Source: an uncultured Verrucomicrobiales bacterium (lineage in GTDB: Bacteria; Verrucomicrobiota; Verrucomicrobiia; Verrucomicrobiales; Akkermansiaceae). From it: a stretch of DNA of 64,000 nucleotides. Shown one piece after another: positions 44,627-53,669 of this stretch. The stretch spans positions 43,732 through 107,731 of the forward strand of contig CASICJ010000028.1 in assembly GCA_949373085.1 (NCBI GenBank), given 5' to 3'. Position numbers and translations under genes: made by a program. The notes below the pieces were generated by a model that saw only the letters and a program-made list of their open reading frames with translations, did not search any database and was not told where the DNA came from. Numbering within the stretch: position 1 is the stretch's first letter; every line of letters starts with the position of its first letter.

Positions 44627-45319
44627 CTAAAATGCCGATTTGATAGAAGAGAGTGGGATTGTACTCGGATAGCTACGGAAATTACGATCGCTGAAGTGCC
44701 ACCATTCATTAGGCAAAGGGAAAAAGCCCGCTTTTTTCATTGCCTGTTGAAGGATTTTCTTTCGCTTCATCACCATCGGATCTGGATGTTGGTAGGCCGC
44801 AGCCGCCTGTGGCGTAAAACTATCAAAGCCAGTGGGCATCTCAACCGCCTTACCAGATTTTTCGATTAAAGTAACATCAACTGCCGTCCCACAAGAATGC
44901 TGCGAAGGTTGGCTGAAAGGGTTGGCAACAAAACGATCATCATGGCCAGATGAATCCCACAAAACCAATTGAGCGCTGGGAGGACGATAAGCATCCCAAA
45001 CCTTAATCCGATAACCATAGAGCTTCACTAGGTCATTCGCTCTACGCAGCCTGACCGCAGTCTCGGGGCGTAGCAAAGCTGGCATATTTTTCGCATAAAG
45101 CGGCTTCTTCACGATCGCTGATTCCTGGGTATAGCGCAGATCAATCGCAATGCTTTGATCTACCTCAGAAATCCGAATTAAGCCCGCTTCCGCGAGCTTG
45201 GAATTAGACGACCGGGGTAGAGTTGATTTTACCGGATCCTGTCCATCCCATCGAATACTCGTCGAACAAGCGACAAAAATCGTAGTCGCCAAAAGACCAA
45301 GGGGTAGAAACAGCCGCAT
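44627..45319 (-). CDS. VanX/DdpX-like D-alanyl-D-alanine dipeptidase lipoprotein
   Basis: Started at 45319 the protein is 230 aa with a lipoprotein-like signal (LFLPLGLLATTIFVACS). It shows the M15D peptidase pattern: IAIDLRYTQESAI, KVWDAYRPPSAQ, the zinc ligands in SQHSCGTAVDVTLIE (His, Asp) and WWHFSD (His), and catalytic Glu in NEWWH. The family cleaves D-Ala-D-Ala dipeptide, either for turnover or glycopeptide resistance. A lipidated version would act in the periplasm, so cell-wall turnover is more likely here. No vanH, vanA or vanRS genes are near. It precedes a PQQ-propeller gene by 4 bp. Confidence 0.87.
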   Translation of the reverse strand: MRLFLPLGLLATTIFVACSTSIRWDGQDPVKSTLPRSSNSKLAEAGLIRISEVDQSIAIDLRYTQESAIVKKPLYAKNMPALLRPETAVRLRRANDLVKLYGYRIKVWDAYRPPSAQLVLWDSSGHDDRFVANPFSQPSQHSCGTAVDVTLIEKSGKAVEMPTGFDSFTPQAAAAYQHPDPMVMKRKKILQQAMKKAGFFPLPNEWWHFSDRNFRSYPSTIPLSSIKSAF

Positions 45320-45398
45320 CCTGGTGAGCCTAACGATTTGACCCCTTCGAAGAAAAGTTTCTTCCATAATAATTTCCTAACTCGATCACTCGTGTTCC

Positions 45399-46715
45399 CT
45401 ATTCGTAATAAGCCACAATTCTAAAAAACGACCGGCCTGAGGGCTCGGCAAGAATAGCAGTCGCTCTATTTCCGTTGAATCCAATGTCAACTTGATCGAG
45501 CCGGATCCACGTATCCGCATCCAGATTTGTCGCTTTCTCTAACCGATATGAAACCTCGCTTTTCGCTTTCCAGTGAAAGGCCAATTTTTGATCAAAGTTT
45601 TCGACCGAAAGGTCCTGAACCACTTCATCAATCAAAGGAACCAATTTTAAATCCAGATAAACAAGTCGATGATCCGACACCGTGACAAGGCTTGCCCCTT
45701 CCTGTGATCCGGTGGGCCAATAAACCGCTCCATCTTCGATTTGGAATCCTTCATTCGAGGGTAGAACGTAATCGGCCCGAAGCCGAAAGGTTGCGGTATC
45801 AAATCGATTGGACGCCGTGGTTGCACCCGTTCGGGATGGTACAAATTCACCGCTAACGCGGGGATGATCCAAAAGCTGATTGATCGCCGCATTTACACTA
45901 TCCCCCTTCGTTGGATCAGCATTTTGATCACCCGCAATCACAAACCTCTCTCCCTCCCCAAGACCTCCGCTCAGATAACCAGCAGAACCGGGTGTTAAAT
46001 AGTCCGACCAAAGCCGGATTTCATCGTGATTCCGTCGACCATTACGATCTTCGGCTCCATCAAAAACCGGCGGGGTCGGATGACTCACCAAGAAATGAAA
46101 ACAAGTGCCTAAAATCTCGATCGGGACATCCCAATGGCTCTTCGAGGAGATCCGGATGACCTCCTGCTCGTCCGCTGTGTAAAAACCCGGCGGGATCAAA
46201 TTCCCCGGCATATCCTTCCAAAGAATCTCTTCAAAAGTCCGAATCGCTTCTACATCGATTGGATACTTGGAAAAAACCGCCATCGCAAACTTCCCCGGAA
46301 ACTCCCCAAAGCCGAAGGCATCACCCCCATAATTTTGATCACCTGCCGTACGATCAACAACCCCGTTATTATCCAAATCAAATCCCGAATGGATTCCAGT
46401 ATTTGAAATCGCCACGTAGCGGTAAGGAAAATTTTGGGCGGCGCGGCCATTCTGGCTGACGTTGAGAAAACGATCATTCATCCGGGTCGCTCCCGTGCCA
46501 TTCGCATCATAGTCGAACTCATTGAGCAAAAGGACATCCGGCTTCACAATCTGAACCACCTCCGCAACCCGCTTCGCCGACGCATTAGTTCCGGTCCGCA
46601 GCAGCGCCGCCAAACGACCCTCGCTGCTCTGCGATAATGCCACATTGTAAGTCGCCACCCGAATCGTCTTGGCCTGGAGAAGGGGAAGGAGGAAAAACAA
46701 GAAAGCAAGTCGCAC
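45399..46715 (-). CDS. Secreted endonuclease/exonuclease/phosphatase family protein
   Basis: The 438-aa protein has a signal peptide (MRLAFLFFLLPLLQA) and then an EEP-fold domain: IRVATYNVALSQ, LLLNEFDYD (metal Glu), a YVAISNTGIHSGFD loop, IAGDQNADPTKGD and VSDHRLVYLDL, the last with the catalytic Asp/His pair. These make a Mg-dependent phosphodiesterase, lipid phosphatase or nuclease. The C-terminal ~90 residues, ending RSFFRIVAYYE, are the short beta domain seen at the ends of several secreted proteins in this window. Being secreted, it may degrade extracellular nucleic acid or phospholipid. It is divergent from moeA with a 70-bp spacer. Confidence 0.83.
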   Translation of the reverse strand: MRLAFLFFLLPLLQAKTIRVATYNVALSQSSEGRLAALLRTGTNASAKRVAEVVQIVKPDVLLLNEFDYDANGTGATRMNDRFLNVSQNGRAAQNFPYRYVAISNTGIHSGFDLDNNGVVDRTAGDQNYGGDAFGFGEFPGKFAMAVFSKYPIDVEAIRTFEEILWKDMPGNLIPPGFYTADEQEVIRISSKSHWDVPIEILGTCFHFLVSHPTPPVFDGAEDRNGRRNHDEIRLWSDYLTPGSAGYLSGGLGEGERFVIAGDQNADPTKGDSVNAAINQLLDHPRVSGEFVPSRTGATTASNRFDTATFRLRADYVLPSNEGFQIEDGAVYWPTGSQEGASLVTVSDHRLVYLDLKLVPLIDEVVQDLSVENFDQKLAFHWKAKSEVSYRLEKATNLDADTWIRLDQVDIGFNGNRATAILAEPSGRSFFRIVAYYE

Positions 46716-46785
46716 GCCGAAACCTTAACTCATTTTTTAGCGAGTGACAGTTGAGAAGCTCCCGCGATTGAACCAAACTCACTCC

Positions 46786-47937
46786 ATGAGCTTGATCACG
46801 CCCTTTGAGGCCGAATCCCTAATGCTTTCCAACATCGATCTCCTCGAGACCGAAACCGTTGCCTTAGAAAACTCTCTCGGCCGTGTTCTGCGAGAAAATC
46901 TTTTCGCAGATCGGCCCTTCCCACCTTTCGACCGAGTCACGATGGATGGCGTCGCGTTTCGATTTTGCGACCTCGAGGGTTCTCTCCTCACCTTGCAAGG
47001 CATTCATGCCGCAGGCAACCCCACTCCGCCACCGCTTAAGGAAAAACACTGCTGGCAAATCATGACCGGCTCTGTCATTCCGCCCGACTGCGATACTGTG
47101 ATTCCCTACGAAGAAGTCTCACTTACCGAAACTCACGCCACCATCAACGGTGATGCGGTTCCTGGAAAATTCATTCACCGTCAAGGATCCGATGCTTCAG
47201 CCGGCGACCTCATGATCAAATCTGGGACCCGAATCAATCCCGGCCACCTTGGCATGATGGCTTCCATCGGAGCTCTTCAAGTCAAAGTGACCCGCTTACC
47301 TCGCATCAAGATCCTAACTACTGGAGACGAGCTAATCCCGGTTCATGAAACTCCTCTTCCCCACCAACTTCGACAATCCAACGGCATCACTCTTTTGAGT
47401 GCCATCCAAAATTGGGGGCCTATTGATGCCAGCTGGGACCACTTGCCCGATAACCTTGAAGCGACCACCACCGGAATTGCCCAAGCGCTCAAATCATGCG
47501 ACCTCGTCATTCTCTCCGGTGGTATTTCAAAAGGCCGAAAAGACTTCGTCCGACCGGCCCTCGAATCGCTTCGTGGTGACCCTCTCTTCCACGGAGTTGC
47601 ACAGCGCCCAGGTAAGCCACTCGCCTTCTGGAAAGGCATCGTAGCTCTTCCTGGCAATCCCAACTCTACCCTCACCACCTTCCGCCGCTATGTTGTCCCT
47701 CTCCTCCGTCGTATGACCGGTGCCCCCGACGAAGCAGGAATCACGTTGCCACTCGCAGAGCCTATTTCTCAGCACCCATTCCTCACTCAATTCCTCCCAG
47801 CAAAAATCAATCCTGAAGGAAAGGCAGTATCCCTTTCTCCACAAAACTCGGGCGATTTCGTGACCCCTCTCGAAGGCACTGGCTACCTCGAAATCCCACC
47901 GGGAAATGATAGCGCCACTTCTTCCCACTTTTTCTAA
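46786..47937 (+). CDS. moeA: Molybdopterin molybdenumtransferase
   Basis: The 383-aa protein (start 46786, MSLITPFEAESLML; the ORF opens at a GTG 14 codons earlier) is MoeA, which inserts molybdate into adenylated molybdopterin in the last step of molybdenum cofactor synthesis. Signature segments are NLFADRPFPPFDRVTMDGVA, the MTGSVIPPDCDTVIPYEE loop, ILTTGDELI, RQSNGITLLSAI, VILSGGISKGRKDF and ALPGNPNSTLTTF. Length and domain order match the family, although the C-terminal domain IV is short. No other moa/moe genes are in the window. Cytoplasmic. Confidence 0.93.
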   Translation: MSLITPFEAESLMLSNIDLLETETVALENSLGRVLRENLFADRPFPPFDRVTMDGVAFRFCDLEGSLLTLQGIHAAGNPTPPPLKEKHCWQIMTGSVIPPDCDTVIPYEEVSLTETHATINGDAVPGKFIHRQGSDASAGDLMIKSGTRINPGHLGMMASIGALQVKVTRLPRIKILTTGDELIPVHETPLPHQLRQSNGITLLSAIQNWGPIDASWDHLPDNLEATTTGIAQALKSCDLVILSGGISKGRKDFVRPALESLRGDPLFHGVAQRPGKPLAFWKGIVALPGNPNSTLTTFRRYVVPLLRRMTGAPDEAGITLPLAEPISQHPFLTQFLPAKINPEGKAVSLSPQNSGDFVTPLEGTGYLEIPPGNDSATSSHFF

Positions 47938-48035
47938 AAAAGATACCCTTTTTCGTTCCCGATTTTTCGAACACACCCGTGTGCAAAATAAAACTGAACT
48001 TGCGACCATTCATCCTCTCCGCCACCCTTCTCTCA

Positions 48036-48911
48036 ATGATCCAATTTTCCCGTAATACATTCGCCATCCTCTTCATCTTGACCGCGAATCTCTTCGCCCA
48101 ACAATCTCACAAAACGATCAAACTATGGCCTGAGGGAAAAGCTCCACTTGGCAATGATCACTTCGAGCAGGCCAATGCCACTCTCACAATCTTTCACCCT
48201 GAGAGGCCCAATGGCACCGCATTCGTCATTACGCCCGGCGGAGGTTACGGACAGGTTGTTAAAGGCGAAGGTGCTCCCATCGCTAAGTGGCTCAACACCC
48301 ACGGCATCACTGGAGTAGTGCTCAATTATCGTCTACCAAGAGGAAACCCTCTCCGCCCGCTTCTCGATGTCAAACGTGCGCTCCGGATGACCCGCATGCG
48401 AGCAGCAGACTGGAACCTAAAGGCAGATCGAATTGGCATCATCGGGTTCTCTGCTGGCGGCCATCTTGCCTCCATGGCCATCACCAAATACGATCTTGGT
48501 GAAAGCAAAGCCACAGACCCAATCCAACGGCAAAGTAGCCGTCCAGATTTCGCCATTCTCGTCTATCCCGTCATCACCATGCGCGAAGGTACTCACAAAG
48601 GATCTCGCCGAAATCTCCTCGGTGCCGAGCCTGGCGACGAGCTTATCAAGCTCTATTCCAACGAACTCCATATCACCGAAAGAACTCCTCCCACCTACCT
48701 CGCTCACGCCATCGATGATTACGTCGTTCCCGCTAGCAACAGCGAAAAGTTTTACAAAGCCCTCGCCGAAAAAAAAGTCGTTTCGAAATACCTCCCCCTC
48801 CCTCGGGGAGGCCACGGACTCAATGGTTACAAAGGCCCCATGTGGGATGCTTGGCAGGCTCAATCAATGGACTGGCTGGACCAACTCTTAAAGTCGCCAT
48901 CCAAAAACTAG
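48036..48911 (+). CDS. Secreted alpha/beta-hydrolase, BD-FAE/acetyl esterase-like
   Basis: The start at 48036 gives 291 aa with a signal peptide (MIQFSRNTFAILFILTANLFA). The catalytic layout is that of Planctomycete/Verrucomicrobia esterase-lipases: oxyanion region TPGGGYGQVVKGEG, nucleophile elbow IGFSAGGHLAS, then the Asp in AHAIDDYVVPASN and His in PRGGHGLNGYKG. The family often de-acetylates or de-esterifies polysaccharide side chains (acetylxylan or feruloyl esters), which fits a glycan-degrading cell. The longer in-frame opening at 47979 adds 19 residues that look unrelated. It ends convergently with selB. Confidence 0.88.
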   Translation: MIQFSRNTFAILFILTANLFAQQSHKTIKLWPEGKAPLGNDHFEQANATLTIFHPERPNGTAFVITPGGGYGQVVKGEGAPIAKWLNTHGITGVVLNYRLPRGNPLRPLLDVKRALRMTRMRAADWNLKADRIGIIGFSAGGHLASMAITKYDLGESKATDPIQRQSSRPDFAILVYPVITMREGTHKGSRRNLLGAEPGDELIKLYSNELHITERTPPTYLAHAIDDYVVPASNSEKFYKALAEKKVVSKYLPLPRGGHGLNGYKGPMWDAWQAQSMDWLDQLLKSPSKN

Positions 48912-48918
48912 GCAAGAC

Positions 48919-48935
48919 GGTAATCAAAACTTACC
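48919..48935. terminator. Possible short terminator between esterase and selB genes
   Basis: GGTAA and TTACC form a 5-bp stem with a 7-nt loop, followed on the plus strand by TTT, 8 bp after the esterase stop. Small and without a long U-tract. Confidence 0.3.
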
Positions 48936-48980
48936 TTTGCCGGGCACTGGAATCGGAATGCCAAACGACGGCTCAAAAGG

Positions 48981-50915
48981 CTAAATTAAAGTTCTAAAAT
49001 CACCATCACGTCGGGTGATTTTATCGCGATCCAAGCGCTCAAGCAAAGGCATGATCACCTTCCGAGAGGTATTCAGATGCTGGCGCAATTCGGAAGCCGT
49101 CGCTTGCCCATTTTTTTCTATAAAATCTCTTACCCTTTCAAGGGTCACTTGGAAGATTTCACCCCCCAAAGTCACTTTGGGATCGAGGGGAATAATTTGG
49201 CGAGTCCGTGCAAGAAATTTATAAGCCGCCTGATGATTTGGCGTCGCTTGTAACTCCGCTGGCAATGGAGGAACTAAGCCCGATTCCTCGAGTATTTTGA
49301 GGATCTCTGCAGCGGGAGCTTCGAGCTCAGGAGGAAGCTCAAGTGAATGAGAATTATGGCAAATAATATTGTCAGAAACCTTGAAGTTTTTTTCGGCCAA
49401 CTGACTCAGAAGGGCATCAAATAGCCCCTTAACTGCCGTTGCCGTGCCAAGATTTTTTTTAAGAAGATCAGTCGACATTCCCACATGATCAGAATGACTG
49501 AGATGATAATCCTGAACCACTTTAGATGATTTTTTAACGAGCTCTTTCCAATAGGACGCGTAAGCGAAATGTTTTTCCCCCCGAGCCACAATCTCGTTGG
49601 CTTTTGTCAGCTTTTTCAGCGCAGCCTTAACTTCGGCATCCGAAAATGGAAGCGACTGGTTCAGAACGTGAGTCGGAACAAAGTGATCCCGCTCCAGATG
49701 AGTGCGCAAGAGCCCCTGAAGGTCGTTGGGTGCTTCCGCTCGGGCGTGAAGGAATGACTGACGCTGCACTGAGCGAAACTGACGGCGAGTCGGATGGGGA
49801 TCCAACACGATGGCACCCGCTAAAGTGGCTTCGCCGGAAAGCTCACGAATCACAAGCCGCTCGCCGGCTAAGGTATGAATAGGATGATCAAAACGAAGCT
49901 GTGCGATCGACGTATCTCCTGGATTGAGCACGATATCTTCGGGAAAAAGAACCCGCGCTTGCGTGCGACCTGAACCATGATGCACGAAGATTCGGTGGTT
50001 TGATTTTAAAGGGCGCTGGGTTCCCGTCTGCCCAGGGATTGGACGACGAGCGCGAGTGATTTCAACATCAATCTCAAGCGTTGCCTCGCCCGGATTTCCC
50101 CCGACAAGAAGGTGGCCGCGCGAGACTCCTTTCTTTCCTTTTGCAGAAAGCGGAAGATCGGGAAGGTTGAGGGCGGTGCGCATCCCAGGCACTGCTTCAT
50201 CAAGTGAAGCACTGTGATTCTGAATCGAACGAACGTGAGTCTTGAGACCCGAGGGATAGGCAGTGAGCTGAGTTCCCACCGCGAGTTTTCCGCCGGTCAA
50301 AGTCCCCGTCACGACAGTCCCCACCCCTTTGGGCGAGAAGGCCCGATCAACCGCGAGACGCGGTTGTTCAAAGTCACGGGGGTCAGCAGCATCCGAAAGA
50401 GTGTTTGCAATAGCCTCTTTCAGCTCGTCAATCCCAAGTCCGGTCGGGGCGGAAACAGGAATGATAGGCGCACCTTCAAGAGCAGTGCCCTGCAAATCAT
50501 CCGCAAGAATCTCGGTAACGAACTCAAGATCATCGACCAAGTCAGCCTTCGTCAAAGCGACAATGAAATTTTTGATCCCGAGGTAAGTGAGAATTTGCAA
50601 ATGCTCCTCAGACTGCGGCATCCACGAGTCATCCGCCGCTACGATAAAAATGGCGAGATCGATCGACCCAACCCCAGCGACCATATTGTTCACGAAGTCG
50701 GCATGTCCGGGAACGTCAACCACTCCAATCTCAAAGGCATCGCTTTGCGTATTAGGAATGGGCAACGAAAAATGGGCAAAGCCAAGTTCGATCGTTACTC
50801 CGCGTTCCTTCTCCTCGGGAAGGCGGTCCGGGTTAGTGCCCGTCAAAGTCTGCACGAGAGTAGATTTCCCATGATCAATATGACCGGCGGTCCCGATGAT
50901 GAAATTACGAGGCAT
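48981..50915 (-). CDS. selB: Selenocysteine-specific translation elongation factor SelB
   Basis: The 644-aa protein is the GTPase that delivers selenocysteinyl-tRNA(Sec) to UGA codons marked by a SECIS element. The G domain shows GHIDHGKST (11-19), the SelB-typical RGVTIELGFA (RGITI class), DVPGHADFV and TKADL. Domains II and III follow, then ~260 residues of winged-helix C-terminal domains that bind SECIS RNA (FLARTRQIIPL, ATASELRQHLNTSRKVIMPLLERL). Length matches bacterial SelB. The rest of the pathway (selA, selC, selD) is not in the window. It follows an IF-1-like gene by 5 bp. Confidence 0.95.
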   Translation of the reverse strand: MPRNFIIGTAGHIDHGKSTLVQTLTGTNPDRLPEEKERGVTIELGFAHFSLPIPNTQSDAFEIGVVDVPGHADFVNNMVAGVGSIDLAIFIVAADDSWMPQSEEHLQILTYLGIKNFIVALTKADLVDDLEFVTEILADDLQGTALEGAPIIPVSAPTGLGIDELKEAIANTLSDAADPRDFEQPRLAVDRAFSPKGVGTVVTGTLTGGKLAVGTQLTAYPSGLKTHVRSIQNHSASLDEAVPGMRTALNLPDLPLSAKGKKGVSRGHLLVGGNPGEATLEIDVEITRARRPIPGQTGTQRPLKSNHRIFVHHGSGRTQARVLFPEDIVLNPGDTSIAQLRFDHPIHTLAGERLVIRELSGEATLAGAIVLDPHPTRRQFRSVQRQSFLHARAEAPNDLQGLLRTHLERDHFVPTHVLNQSLPFSDAEVKAALKKLTKANEIVARGEKHFAYASYWKELVKKSSKVVQDYHLSHSDHVGMSTDLLKKNLGTATAVKGLFDALLSQLAEKNFKVSDNIICHNSHSLELPPELEAPAAEILKILEESGLVPPLPAELQATPNHQAAYKFLARTRQIIPLDPKVTLGGEIFQVTLERVRDFIEKNGQATASELRQHLNTSRKVIMPLLERLDRDKITRRDGDFRTLI

Positions 50916-50920
50916 GGTTT

Positions 50921-51142
50921 TCAGGAAGGAGGAGCAATTGCAGCGATGCGGGCTTTTTCGAAATCAAAAGGAGTCATTTCCAGCGTGACCTTCGCGCCCG
51001 GGACAATTTTATCTTTTTGCGATTCGAGCGCCTTAGCCGGATGCGCAATCACCTTCTTACCATTCGGCAAGCTGACCTGATAGGCGCGGTCGCTGTAGAC
51101 AAGTAAGACCTCGCCGGTCGTGATGATAGGTTCGCTAGGCAC
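50921..51142 (-). CDS. IF-1-like OB-fold protein
   Basis: The 73-aa protein, starting at a GTG codon, aligns by eye with translation initiation factor IF-1 along its whole length: a TTGEVLLVYSDRAYQVSLPN strand pair, GKKVIAHPAKAL, then IVPGAKVTLEMTPFDFEKARI, which matches the VTVELTPYDLSKGRI ending of E. coli IF-1. It lacks IF-1's AHISGKMRKNYIR core, so it is divergent. It sits directly before selB (5 bp), suggesting cotranscription. It could be a second IF-1 paralogue with a special role or simply a divergent infA; I cannot tell without the rest of the genome. Confidence 0.75.
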   Translation of the reverse strand: MPSEPIITTGEVLLVYSDRAYQVSLPNGKKVIAHPAKALESQKDKIVPGAKVTLEMTPFDFEKARIAAIAPPS

Positions 51143-51188
51143 GCCTTGAAGTTTGGATAGCTACATTCCAGAAGCAAGAAGCGAGCGA

Positions 51189-51899
51189 CTAAGAATCCTG
51201 CTTCTTGAGCTTGGTGAGAGTTAACCCTTTAAATTCAACTTCCACTCCTTCGGCCTGCAACGCAATCTGTCCTTTTTGAACCGTACAATTCTTGCCGTGG
51301 TTCACCATATCACCATTGACCCAAACTTTAATCTCGTCGCCGGGGCACTCGATAATCATCTTATTCCATTCGCCCACCGGTTTCTCTGAATTATCCGTCA
51401 AGTTGAGGATACGGCGCGCATCGCCTTGCTGACCACCCCATTTCTGATTCTTTCCCTTCGGCCGACGCTTCTCCATATTCGGCACCTCGATATTCTCGGC
51501 AATACACCAAAAATCGCCAGCGTGTCCGCTGTTCATCTGGACTTCGATGGAGGCCGGAAACATTTTATAAAGGGCACGCGGGGTCGAAGCATGAACGAGA
51601 ACGCCACAATTCCCAGGTTTATTCACAAAGCGATACTCGAGCTCAATACGAAAATTCGCATGCTTCTTATCGGTGATTAAATGCCCCCCTGGCTTGCCAA
51701 GACTCACCAACAAGCCGTCCCGCACGATAAAGCTGGGCTTTACATCGGGATTATTATCAGCGGCAGGAACATCAGTGTGCCAGCCCTTTAGGTCCTTGCC
51801 GTTAAAAAGTGAGATTGCTTGCTCTTTATCGGCTAAAGCCACGGAAGAACACAACAGACCAGCGAAAGTAACAGAGCGGGGAATAATTTTGATCATCAT
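51189..51899 (-). CDS. Secreted DUF1080 (3-keto-disaccharide hydrolase-like) protein
   Basis: The 236-aa protein has a signal peptide (SVTFAGLLCSSVALA) and one DUF1080 domain at ~28-230 starting ISLFNGKDLKGWHTDVP, with the NFRIELEYRFVNKPGNCGVL strand block, EVQMNSGHAGDFWCI and VEVEFKGLTLTKL. It is a separate paralogue of the DUF1080 domains at 2683 and 3602. The expected location is the periplasm or outside. It lies just upstream, on the same strand, of the IF-1-like/selB genes but with 46 bp between, and I see no functional link to them. Confidence 0.82.
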   Translation of the reverse strand: MMIKIIPRSVTFAGLLCSSVALADKEQAISLFNGKDLKGWHTDVPAADNNPDVKPSFIVRDGLLVSLGKPGGHLITDKKHANFRIELEYRFVNKPGNCGVLVHASTPRALYKMFPASIEVQMNSGHAGDFWCIAENIEVPNMEKRRPKGKNQKWGGQQGDARRILNLTDNSEKPVGEWNKMIIECPGDEIKVWVNGDMVNHGKNCTVQKGQIALQAEGVEVEFKGLTLTKLKKQDS

Positions 51900-52058
51900 C
51901 TTGCAGAAAGAATGATTTGAAACGGATCCTATTTCAAGTGAGATCCATTGACAGACCGATTACGACTATGAGCGTTGTTAGCGATCTGCAGAACAAACCA
52001 GTCCACTTTTGCAAACCAAAGCAGTGCGAAAAACGGCTCGGTTTCTCCCGACAAGGAT

Positions 52059-53240
52059 TTAGGAATAAACGACGACAGGCCCCACCCCACTGCCACCCTG
52101 CACTTGCCGCAGTTTCTTTACCGCCATTTTAATTCGCTCCACCGCCTCATCAGTATCTTCTCGCGTCGTAAAAATTGAGAAGGAAATTCGCAAGCTACTC
52201 TTCGCCTGTTCATCTAAAATTCCCATCGCTTTCTGCACATGACTGGGCTGCTGCTTCCCGGTCATGCAGGCACTACCGGTCGAAACCTGCACTCCCGCTT
52301 CGTCCAGTAAGATGAGTAAACCTGCACCCTCGCATTCTTCAAAAGAAACATGGGCACAGGTCGGCACTCGATGCTCACGAGAACCATTCAAAGTCACGCC
52401 CTCAATTTCCTCAGAGAGACGCTTTTCGAGATGATCACGATTCGCCGCTATCTCACCATGCTGGTCTTTCTCCAAGGCTGCTTTCATTAAGGCTGCCGCT
52501 TTTCCTAGACCTACGATGTAAGCCACATTCTCTGTTCCACTGCGATACCCGAACTCCTGACCACCTCCACGGATCAAAGGTTCAAAACGAATGCCCTCGC
52601 GGAGGTAAAGCGCACCGATACCCTTCGGCGCATGAAATTTGTGCCCACTGATACTCAGAAAATCCACCGGGACCTCACGCACATCGACAGCTGTCTTTCC
52701 CACGGCCTGAATCGCATCCGTGTGGAAGGCAATTCCGTTCTCCTTCGCGATCTCGCACGCCTCGCCCACCGGCTGAATAACGCCCGTCTCATTGTTCGCC
52801 CACATAATGCTGGAGAAACCAGTCTCGGCTCCCTCACAGGCTTCACGAAACTCATCAAGGCCCAACCTTCCTTCATCATCTACCCCGCAACGATGAACCT
52901 CAAACCCCACGTCCTCCATCGCCTGACACGGTCGCAGAACGGCACTGTGCTCAATCTCACCTGTAATCACCCGTGAGGTCTTACGACCATAAATCCGCGC
53001 CAATGACTTTAAGACCATATTGTTTGACTCCGTTCCGCAACCCGTGAAAATCACTTCCTCTTCTTTGGCCCCAATCAATTCCGCAACCTGCCCACGAGCT
53101 TCTGTGATCGCATTCTTCACGATCCGGCTGGCCCGATACCCACTTGAGGGATTATGGAAATGCTCCGTTAAAAAGGGCGTCATCGCCTCCACCACTTCAG
53201 GATGCACTGCCGTCGTCGCGTGGTTATCGAGATAGATCAT
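52059..53240 (-). CDS. Cysteine desulfurase (IscS/NifS family)
   Basis: The 393-aa protein is a PLP enzyme that takes sulfur (or selenium) from cysteine (or selenocysteine). It has YLDNHATTAVHP at the start, GTESNNM, PLP-binding HTDAIQAVGK and SGHKFHAPKG (Lys201), RSGTEN, and the sulfur-accepting Cys325 in STGSACMTGKQQ. That loop has the extended class-I form. It could serve Fe-S assembly or tRNA thiolation; no iscU, sufB or mnmA gene is near. Proximity to selB (about 1.1 kb away) is worth noting but both are generic. The small plus-strand gene at 53289 is divergent from it. Confidence 0.92.
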   Translation of the reverse strand: MIYLDNHATTAVHPEVVEAMTPFLTEHFHNPSSGYRASRIVKNAITEARGQVAELIGAKEEEVIFTGCGTESNNMVLKSLARIYGRKTSRVITGEIEHSAVLRPCQAMEDVGFEVHRCGVDDEGRLGLDEFREACEGAETGFSSIMWANNETGVIQPVGEACEIAKENGIAFHTDAIQAVGKTAVDVREVPVDFLSISGHKFHAPKGIGALYLREGIRFEPLIRGGGQEFGYRSGTENVAYIVGLGKAAALMKAALEKDQHGEIAANRDHLEKRLSEEIEGVTLNGSREHRVPTCAHVSFEECEGAGLLILLDEAGVQVSTGSACMTGKQQPSHVQKAMGILDEQAKSSLRISFSIFTTREDTDEAVERIKMAVKKLRQVQGGSGVGPVVVYS

Positions 53241-53288
53241 TGAAGAGATGTAATGTGACCTCTACCTTTCGGCAAGTCGTTCTCCAAA

Positions 53289-53666
53289 ATGTCCATTCGC
53301 CGCTTCCGCCAAGTCCTGACCTACCTTACGGTGATCCTTGCCACTGTGGTCGCCATGCTCCTCTTCCACCGCTACCAACAACAGGAGGGCCTCCGCGCAG
53401 TCGCCGCTCAGATCACCACGGCTTGTCAACTTCCCGATGTCCCGAAAGAAATCGACGTTCGTCACGCACACATCGATCCCTCCGAAGATCAACAGTTTAT
53501 CGACGTCATTCTCACTCTCAGCGGCCCAACTGAATCCCTTGACGATTGGCTCAAGCAGGTCGACGAATGGGAAAAAAAGCGTCCCGGAGTAATCCAGAAC
53601 CATCGCATTCGCGAAGCTGAAATGAGTTCCCGGATCGACTTCACCGCTGAAGTCTACTTAGAGTAA
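53289..53666 (+). CDS. Small membrane-anchored protein of unknown function
   Basis: The 125-aa protein has one N-terminal anchor (VLTYLTVILATVVAMLLFH, ~9-27) and a ~95-residue soluble domain that would lie outside the cytoplasm. The domain has a strand-rich part (DVRHAHIDPSEDQQFIDVILT) followed by a helix with TESLDDWLKQVDEWEKKR. I do not recognise it. Its stop is 3 bp before the sulfatase start at 53670, so the two are likely cotranscribed. It diverges from the cysteine desulfurase. Confidence 0.65.
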   Translation: MSIRRFRQVLTYLTVILATVVAMLLFHRYQQQEGLRAVAAQITTACQLPDVPKEIDVRHAHIDPSEDQQFIDVILTLSGPTESLDDWLKQVDEWEKKRPGVIQNHRIREAEMSSRIDFTAEVYLE

Positions 53667-53669
53667 GGC

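Noticed and set aside
50214..51080. Long plus-strand open frame (288 codons)
   Set aside because: Antisense to selB and the IF-1-like gene; no recognisable protein features.
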